From Pollutimonas nitritireducens (GTDB lineage Bacteria > Pseudomonadota > Gammaproteobacteria > Burkholderiales > Burkholderiaceae_B): a stretch of DNA of 64,000 nucleotides. Positions 58,784 through 64,000 of the stretch are shown here, in pieces; within the stretch, counting starts at the first letter, position 1, and every line of letters begins with the position of its first letter. Position numbers and translations under genes: made by a program. The stretch lies in contig NZ_PDNV01000003.1 in the NCBI RefSeq assembly GCF_002849615.1, forward strand, positions 186,001 to 250,000. The letters run 5' to 3'. Below the pieces are notes generated by a model. It saw only the letters and a program-made list of their open reading frames with translations. It ran no database searches and was not told the origin of the DNA.

Positions 58784-59257
58784 TTAGTCGCCTACAACCT
58801 GGCCTTTCACCCGGTATGAACGGCCTCGAAAAATCGCAATGCGCCTGCCGTCCTGATTCGTTACATGGACGTCGTAGATACCAGTGCGCCCGGCCAGCGA
58901 ATATTCCAGTGCTTCGGCGGTCAAAATATCGCCCTCGTACCCGGGCGCGAGGTAATCGATGGAACACCCTGACGCAACTGTCACCATGTTGCGGGAATTG
59001 CAGGCGAAAGCGAAGGTACTGTCGGCAAGAGCGAAAATGAAACCGCCGTGGCATGTCTTATGGCCGTTCAACATATCGGCACGTACCATCATGGACATGC
59101 TGGCCTGCCCGGGTGCCACCGATACGACGCGTGCACCGAGCGCCCGCGACGCCGCATCGTTGTCATACATAACTTTCGCGGTCAATTCGGCCAGCGTCTG
59201 GGGATCATCGGGCAGTTCAAGTGAGTCCGCCGACGAAGAAATGGGCACAATATTCAT
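58784..59257 (-). CDS. paaI: Hotdog-fold thioesterase PaaI
   Basis: 157-residue hotdog thioesterase that hydrolyses aromatic acyl-CoAs such as hydroxyphenylacetyl-CoA and rescues stalled CoA intermediates. The PaaI signature GHKTCHGGFIFALADSTFAFACN (split here: NGHKTCHGG then FALADSTFAFA) is at about 64-87, with the catalytic Asp in LADS. The ATG overlaps the paaG stop as TAATG. Confidence 0.93.
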   Translation of the reverse strand: MNIVPISSSADSLELPDDPQTLAELTAKVMYDNDAASRALGARVVSVAPGQASMSMMVRADMLNGHKTCHGGFIFALADSTFAFACNSRNMVTVASGCSIDYLAPGYEGDILTAEALEYSLAGRTGIYDVHVTNQDGRRIAIFRGRSYRVKGQVVGD

Positions 59258-60045
59258 TACTTTCCTTTGAATTCCGGTTGGCGTTTACCCAGGAAGGCCG
59301 ACACCCCTTCCGCATAATCAACGCTGGCGCCCAGCTCGCGCATCAGGTCGCGCTCCAGGTCCAACTGCTGATCCAGCGTATTGGCCAGGCTGTGATTCAA
59401 GGCTCGCTTGGTATATGCCAGTCCCTTGGTGGGCGCCCTCGCAAAATGCCGAGCCAGCTCGTCCAGGCGGGCGTCGAATTGATCATCCGGAACACACTGC
59501 CAGATCAGTCCCCACTGCGCCGCTTGCTCGGCGCTGAGCTTGTCTCCCAACATCGACAGACCCATGGCCCGTGCATGCCCCACCAACCTTGGCAATGCAT
59601 ACGTACCGCCGGTGTCAGGCAACAGGCCCAGGCGACAAAACGGCTGAATGAAGCTGGCTGATTGCTTTGCAATGACAATATCGCCCGCCAACGCCAGGTT
59701 GGCCCCGGCGCCGGCGGCCACACCGTTGACGCCCACCACTACCGGCATGGGAAGCGCCCGCAAGCGGCGAACCAGGGGCGCGTAATGCTTTTCAATTGTG
59801 GCCCCCAGGTCGATAGGCCCTGAGCCCGCGCTCATTTCACGTTCGGAAAGATCCTGCCCGGCGCAAAAGCCGCGACCACTGCCGGTCAGGACCAGCACGC
59901 GCGCCCCCCGGGTTTCGGTTTTGATCAATGCGTCGGCCAATTCAGCATGCATGGCCGCAGTAAAGCTGTTGAGCTTTTCCGGTCGGTTCAGCGTGATACG
60001 TGCTATGGCGTCTTCGTCTTTAAGTTCGATATTTTCGTAGCTCAT
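59257..60045 (-). CDS. paaG: 1,2-epoxyphenylacetyl-CoA isomerase PaaG
   Basis: Crotonase-family enzyme that converts ring-1,2-epoxyphenylacetyl-CoA to the oxepin. From ATG 60045 (MSYENIELKDEDAIARITLNRPEKLNSF) it is 262 residues, matching E. coli PaaG; longer forms read into an unrelated frame of paaN. GRGFCAGQDLSERE (about 62-75) and NGVAAGAGANLALAGDIVIA (about 108-127, oxyanion hole) are characteristic of PaaG rather than other enoyl-CoA hydratases. Confidence 0.93.
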   Translation of the reverse strand: MSYENIELKDEDAIARITLNRPEKLNSFTAAMHAELADALIKTETRGARVLVLTGSGRGFCAGQDLSEREMSAGSGPIDLGATIEKHYAPLVRRLRALPMPVVVGVNGVAAGAGANLALAGDIVIAKQSASFIQPFCRLGLLPDTGGTYALPRLVGHARAMGLSMLGDKLSAEQAAQWGLIWQCVPDDQFDARLDELARHFARAPTKGLAYTKRALNHSLANTLDQQLDLERDLMRELGASVDYAEGVSAFLGKRQPEFKGK

Positions 60046-60068
60046 TGTGTCTCTTTTGATCGGGTTGT

Positions 60069-61733
60069 TCAGGCATGCCAGCGCGTTTGCACCACCCGGA
60101 AGCGGTTGGCGACGTAAGCCGAATCGGACAGTGCGGCATTGGCGGCGGGATTGGCCCCTGTGCCGTGAAAGTCGCTGAATGCCGCCGTCTGGTTCACGAA
60201 CACAGGCCCCGTCAGATTCAAAGAGAGCGAAACACCCGACTGCTCGGCAGCCTTTTGCACTTGCCGCGCAACGCCATCGTCGGTGGTGTAAGCAGACAGA
60301 GTCAGCGCTCCATGGTCGATAACGGTCTGCCTGGCCAGCTCGATGCTCTGCTCGGTCGAGTCGGTGGCCACGATAAAAACAATGGGCCCAAACCATTCTC
60401 TCAATATTGCCGCGTTGCCGGCATCGGCCTTGAGCAGCAACGGCGTTTGCACCTGCGCATCCCTGAATTGAGGGTGATCAAGACGGCGACTGTCGCTCAG
60501 TACCGGCATACCCAGGCCCCTGGCTTCGTCAATACGATGCAGCGTAGCTGTGCTCTGAATGGCTCCAGTGAGTTCCACGGCCTTGGCAGGATCGGCGGTG
60601 AGTTTATCGACGGCTTGCGCCAATCCGGCGGCCACCTCGTCAAAGGTCATGTGACCTTCGGCAGTCTTGATGCCGTCGCGGGGTACGTAGACGTTCTGCG
60701 GCGCAGTACACATTTGGCCCGAGTATAAGGAAAACGAGAAGGCCAGATTGCGCGCGACGCCTTTGAAATCGTCAACGGAATCAATGATCACCTGGTTTAC
60801 GCCGGCCTTTTCGGTATAGACCTGGGCCTGGCGGGCGTGTTCCTCGATCCAGTCTCCATTGGCGCTGCTGCCGGTGAAATCAATGAGTTTGACCGCGGGG
60901 TTCAATGCCAATGCCTGGGCGGTGTCATCGGCAGCAGAGTGCGCGGCCAGCAAGACGACATTGGGATCGAACCCGCCTTCGCTAAGTACGTCGCGGGCGA
61001 TGCCGACAGTGATTGCCAGCGGAAGAATCGCCGCCGGGTGTGGTTTGACAATGACCGTGTTGCCGGTTGCAAGGCTGGCAAAAAGACCGGGATATCCGTT
61101 CCAGGTGGGAAATGTGGAGCATCCCACCACCAGACTGATGCCTCGCGGCACAATAGTGAACCGCTTCTGCATCTTGATGGGATCATGCTTGCCCTGCGGC
61201 TTTTCCCAGGTGACCAACCCGGGAATCCTGGCCATCTCCTGCCATGCGTAGGCCACGGCTTCCAGCCCGCGGTCTTGTGCGTGCGGTCCACCTGCCTGGA
61301 ACGCCATCATGAAGCCCTGCCCGGTAGTGTGCTGCACCGCATAAGCCATTTCGAAACTACGCTTGTTGATACGCTTGAGTATCTCCAGCGATACACCTGC
61401 CCACGCACGCGGACCGGCCTCGCGCCATGTGGCAAGCGCTGCTGCGGACTGTTCGATAAGCCGTTCGGCCGGAACCTGGGGATAGCCGATATTCAATTCG
61501 ATCCCGAATGGCGAGACCTCGCTGCCGACACGACCCGAGGCGCCTTCAAGGTGCAGGGGAAAATCACTGCCCAGGTAGCTTTCAAATGCCGCGCGTCCTT
61601 CATCGTTGGCTGTCTCGCCATAGAAGCGTGGACTGGCGGATTCTGGAAAAGGACTCCAGTACCCTCGTGTCGCGATGGCCTCCATGGCCTGCGCCAGCAC
61701 GTCTTCATGCGTGGTAAAAAAATCAGTGGACAC
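60069..61733 (-). CDS. paaN: PaaN-type aldehyde dehydrogenase of phenylacetate degradation
   Basis: 554-residue aldehyde dehydrogenase-superfamily protein of the PaaN type. The NAD(P)-binding segment SLVVGCSTFPTWNGYPGLFASLATGNTVIVKPHP (split across about 195-228) and the catalytic Cys in SGQMCTAPQNVYVP near 345 are present. It oxidises the semialdehyde formed on oxepin-CoA ring opening. Unlike E. coli PaaZ it has no C-terminal MaoC hydratase domain. The start is GTG with AAAGGAG 8 nt upstream. A 100-bp gap with an AT-rich tract separates it from paaE. Confidence 0.92.
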   Translation of the reverse strand: MSTDFFTTHEDVLAQAMEAIATRGYWSPFPESASPRFYGETANDEGRAAFESYLGSDFPLHLEGASGRVGSEVSPFGIELNIGYPQVPAERLIEQSAAALATWREAGPRAWAGVSLEILKRINKRSFEMAYAVQHTTGQGFMMAFQAGGPHAQDRGLEAVAYAWQEMARIPGLVTWEKPQGKHDPIKMQKRFTIVPRGISLVVGCSTFPTWNGYPGLFASLATGNTVIVKPHPAAILPLAITVGIARDVLSEGGFDPNVVLLAAHSAADDTAQALALNPAVKLIDFTGSSANGDWIEEHARQAQVYTEKAGVNQVIIDSVDDFKGVARNLAFSFSLYSGQMCTAPQNVYVPRDGIKTAEGHMTFDEVAAGLAQAVDKLTADPAKAVELTGAIQSTATLHRIDEARGLGMPVLSDSRRLDHPQFRDAQVQTPLLLKADAGNAAILREWFGPIVFIVATDSTEQSIELARQTVIDHGALTLSAYTTDDGVARQVQKAAEQSGVSLSLNLTGPVFVNQTAAFSDFHGTGANPAANAALSDSAYVANRFRVVQTRWHA

Positions 61734-61833
61734 TACACTCGCTCCTTTCTAAGGCCGCTCCCGGGGCAGGGGCCGCCACATATATATTTTAAGATTCAAC
61801 CGATATCTTTCGATAGGGCCATTCACCGAGGAC

Positions 61834-62916
61834 TCAGGTTTCCTGATCGAAATCGATGACGAGCCGGTCGGTTACAGGAAAACTCTGGCAACACAAAACG
61901 AAACCCCGTGCGACTTCGTAATCTTCAAGGGCGAAGTTGGCATCCATATCAACTTCGCCTTCGATGACTTTGCACCGACAGGTGGAGCAGACCCCACCCT
62001 TACATGAATAAGGCAGCTCTATACCTTGCGCCAGTGCGGAATCGAGCACACTGTCCTTGTTCTTTTCTATACTCAGTGTTCGCGTCAGACCGTCCTGTAT
62101 GACGGTGACTTCGCAGAGATCCCTGCCTGGCGCCTTGCGGGCTTCGTGCCCGGTGCGCAGTGCGCGCGGCCCTTTGGGCGATCCGAAAAGCTCGAACTTG
62201 ATCCTGGACTTGTCGATACCGTTGTCCATCAATGCCCTGGTCACGGATTCGGTCATGTCTTGCGGTCCACAGACGAAGGCATAGTCGATCATGGAAGGAT
62301 CCATCCAGACGTTCAGCAACTGCGTCACCTTGTCCCCATCCAGCCTTCCGTTGAAGAGGTCAATGTCCTGGTGCTCGCGACTCATTACATATATCAGCGA
62401 GAATCGCGTCATGTAGCGGTTCTTGATGTCTTCGATTTCTTCGCGAAACAATACGGCGGACGACGCCCGATTGCCGAAAAACAGCGTAAAGCTGCTTTCG
62501 GGCTCGGTGTCCAGCGCGGTTTTCACCAACGATAGTATGGGGGTGATACCGCTGCCCACTGCAAAGGCTACATACCGATGTGCATTGGTCGGTGAGAATT
62601 CGACTGTGAAGTTGCCATCCGGCGGCATGACATCCAGGGACTGCCCCGCTTCAAGGTGCTGGTTGGCCCAGTTTGAAAATGCCCCATCGTTAAGGCGCTT
62701 GATAGCCACCCGCAACTGCCTGTCGCTGGGAGCGGCGCAGATCGAATATGAGCGACGCAACTCTTCACCGCCGACATTGGTGCGCAGCGTAAGGTACTGC
62801 CCCGGCCGGAATGAAAACTTGTCGTTCAATTGGCCGGGAACGTCGAATGTAACGACCACCGCATCGCGCGTGTTCTTGGCCACCGAGGCCACTTTCAGAG
62901 AATAGAACTGATTCAT
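61834..62916 (-). CDS. paaE: Phenylacetyl-CoA epoxidase reductase subunit PaaE
   Basis: Feeds electrons from NADPH to the PaaABC diiron epoxidase. The 360 residues have an N-terminal FAD domain (LRRSYSICAAPSDRQL near 53), an NADP domain (AVGSGITPILSLV near 118) and a C-terminal [2Fe-2S] ferredoxin with CKGGVCSTCRCKV (about 306-318) and a distal Cys near 346. The ATG overlaps the paaD stop as TAATG. Confidence 0.97.
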   Translation of the reverse strand: MNQFYSLKVASVAKNTRDAVVVTFDVPGQLNDKFSFRPGQYLTLRTNVGGEELRRSYSICAAPSDRQLRVAIKRLNDGAFSNWANQHLEAGQSLDVMPPDGNFTVEFSPTNAHRYVAFAVGSGITPILSLVKTALDTEPESSFTLFFGNRASSAVLFREEIEDIKNRYMTRFSLIYVMSREHQDIDLFNGRLDGDKVTQLLNVWMDPSMIDYAFVCGPQDMTESVTRALMDNGIDKSRIKFELFGSPKGPRALRTGHEARKAPGRDLCEVTVIQDGLTRTLSIEKNKDSVLDSALAQGIELPYSCKGGVCSTCRCKVIEGEVDMDANFALEDYEVARGFVLCCQSFPVTDRLVIDFDQET

Positions 62917-63422
62917 TAATGTGCCTTGAAATAATCGAAGGGCTCCCGGCAGTCGTTACAGCGGTATAAGGCCTTGCACGATGTCGACCCGAAATGGCTG
63001 ACCAGCCGGGTATGGCTCGAACCACATAGGGGACAAGGCACGACGACGTTCGTGGCGCGTCTTGTAATACCGGAAATGTTGATCGCCTTTTCACCCGGCG
63101 GCGCAATCCCGTAGTTATTCAGCGCAGCACGGCCTTGCGGCGTCATCCAGTCTGTGGTCCATGCCGGCGACAGCTGTGTTTCGATTCGTACGTGCTCGAT
63201 GCCGTGCGCGCCAAGCGTGCCGGCGATATCGGCCGAAATCTCGCGCATGGCTGGACACCCTGAATAAGTCGGCGTTATGGTCACGACGCAGGTGGATCCT
63301 TCCCAGGCGATATGACGAATCAGACCCAGGTCGACTACCGACAGCACAGGAATCTCAGGATCGGGGACACCGGTCAGCCACTGCATCACATCGTCAGGCG
63401 ACGCGTGAACCAGCCCGCTCAC
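62916..63422 (-). CDS. paaD: Phenylacetyl-CoA epoxidase maturation protein PaaD
   Basis: 168-residue DUF59/MIP18-like protein needed for cofactor assembly of the PaaABCE complex. The DUF59 core lies at about 15-95 (VPDPEIPVLSVVDLGLI, TPTYSGCPAMREI). A C-terminal zinc-ribbon-like region has CPLCGSS and CNDCREPF. The start is GTG: position 63422 overlaps the paaC stop as GTGA with GGAG 7 nt upstream; the adjacent GTG at 63425 is also possible. Confidence 0.95.
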   Translation of the reverse strand: MSGLVHASPDDVMQWLTGVPDPEIPVLSVVDLGLIRHIAWEGSTCVVTITPTYSGCPAMREISADIAGTLGAHGIEHVRIETQLSPAWTTDWMTPQGRAALNNYGIAPPGEKAINISGITRRATNVVVPCPLCGSSHTRLVSHFGSTSCKALYRCNDCREPFDYFKAH

Positions 63423-64000
63423 CACACAGCTCCGGGATAAGTGCGCTGCAGATGCTGCATCTCAGCCAGTATGTAACCTAGCGCCTCGGTATGGCGCCCG
63501 GAGATTCCACCCCGGTGTGCGCGGTGACTGGCATCATCAGGATCAGGCAGAATCAGCGTAGACTCCTGGAAGATGCCTGACACATGCTCGAGCCAGGCTG
63601 GCCATAGTTGCGAATGCAGCGGCACGACCTTGCGGTCTGCCAGTGCTTCAATGATCTCGTCATCCAGGAACAGTTCGCCGACAAAACGCCACGCATCATT
63701 GACCGCTACCTGCATTCTTGCGTGGCTTTCGGCCGTTCCGTCTCCGAGACGCACAAGGATGTCCGAAGAACGACGTACGTGATACGTGACCTCTTTGATG
63801 GATTTCTCTGCGATGGCGGCCACCCGTTCGTCAGAAGACGAACACAATTCCTTGAGCAGGAAGTAATGCCACGTATCGAAGAGGAACTGGCGCGCGATAA
63901 CGCTACCATAATGAGTATTCGGCCGCTCGACCAGCAAGTAGTTCCGATACTCCGGAGCGTCCCGCAGGTAAGCCAGCTGATCTTCATCGCGCGATTGCCC
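63419..64000 (-). CDS. paaC: Phenylacetyl-CoA epoxidase structural subunit PaaC, 5' end missing
   Basis: Ferritin-like structural partner of the catalytic subunit PaaA. The visible 193 C-terminal residues begin GQSRDEDQLAYLRDAPEYRN and include VERPNTHYGSVIARQFLFDTWHY, SIKEVTYHVRRSSDILVRLGDGT and the terminal HLQRTYPGAVW, all typical of PaaC. The N-terminus, and presumably paaA and paaB, lie beyond the right edge. Confidence 0.95.
   Translation of the reverse strand, partial: GQSRDEDQLAYLRDAPEYRNYLLVERPNTHYGSVIARQFLFDTWHYFLLKELCSSSDERVAAIAEKSIKEVTYHVRRSSDILVRLGDGTAESHARMQVAVNDAWRFVGELFLDDEIIEALADRKVVPLHSQLWPAWLEHVSGIFQESTLILPDPDDASHRAHRGGISGRHTEALGYILAEMQHLQRTYPGAVW

Overview
The window is a continuous stretch of bacterial chromosome that reads as a betaproteobacterium of the order Burkholderiales, most likely family Alcaligenaceae (Bordetella/Achromobacter/Pusillimonas/Advenella relatives). 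This rests on protein flavour and gene neighbourhoods: ndk-rlmN, rpsP-rimM-trmD, trxA-rho, acpS-nagZ-uvrC-pgsA, a ccoNOQP-ccoG cluster beside an FNR gene, and a paa cluster with a PaaN-type dehydrogenase. No rRNA, tRNA, CRISPR array, prophage or insertion sequence was seen. Genus assignment is inference.

Layout. 1-9.4 kb: translation housekeeping (rlmN cut by the left edge, ndk, valS, trmD, rimM, rpsP, tusA, alaS), with a 15-bp repeat family between valS and trmD that runs into the trmD 3' end. 9.4-18.7 kb: an eight-gene minus-strand operon (pilL-N-O-P-Q-R-S-V) for a type IVb pilus of the plasmid R64 thin-pilus kind. The tip protein PilV carries one shufflon-crossover-like site, but no recombinase gene is nearby. 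18.8-26.8 kb: an orphan solute-binding protein next to a D-amino-acid dehydrogenase, a ferredoxin-type reductase, and parC/parE. 27-40 kb: trxA-rho-gdhA, yhdP, glnE, queH and clpB. 40.1-42.7 kb: a mazEF module back-to-back with clpB, a LysR regulator, and an FNR regulator with an FNR box upstream.

42.7-49.5 kb is the cbb3 oxidase region, all on the minus strand: ccoI-like, ccoS, ccoN, ccoO, ccoQ, ccoP, ccoG, a short ccoH and a small membrane protein. FNR boxes precede the ccoI-like gene and ccoN. The structural subunits look complete, but two maturation genes are reduced. The CcoI-like copper ATPase keeps its eight membrane helices and the CPC motif but has lost the N-terminal metal-binding domain, the actuator domain and the whole phosphorylation/nucleotide-binding domain, in one open frame behind a good FNR-type promoter. 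CcoH/FixH is cut back to its membrane anchor. This reduced copper-maturation set is the most unusual feature of the window.

49.6-64 kb: aceA, queF, an Fsr-like MFS exporter, pgsA, uvrC, nagZ and acpS, then the aerobic phenylacetate genes paaK, paaI, paaG, paaN, paaE, paaD and paaC, with paaC cut by the right edge. Three similar palindromes lie between divergent aceA and queF. The organism appears to respire with a high-affinity oxidase under oxygen control, use phenylacetate and C2 compounds (glyoxylate shunt), and build a type IVb pilus.
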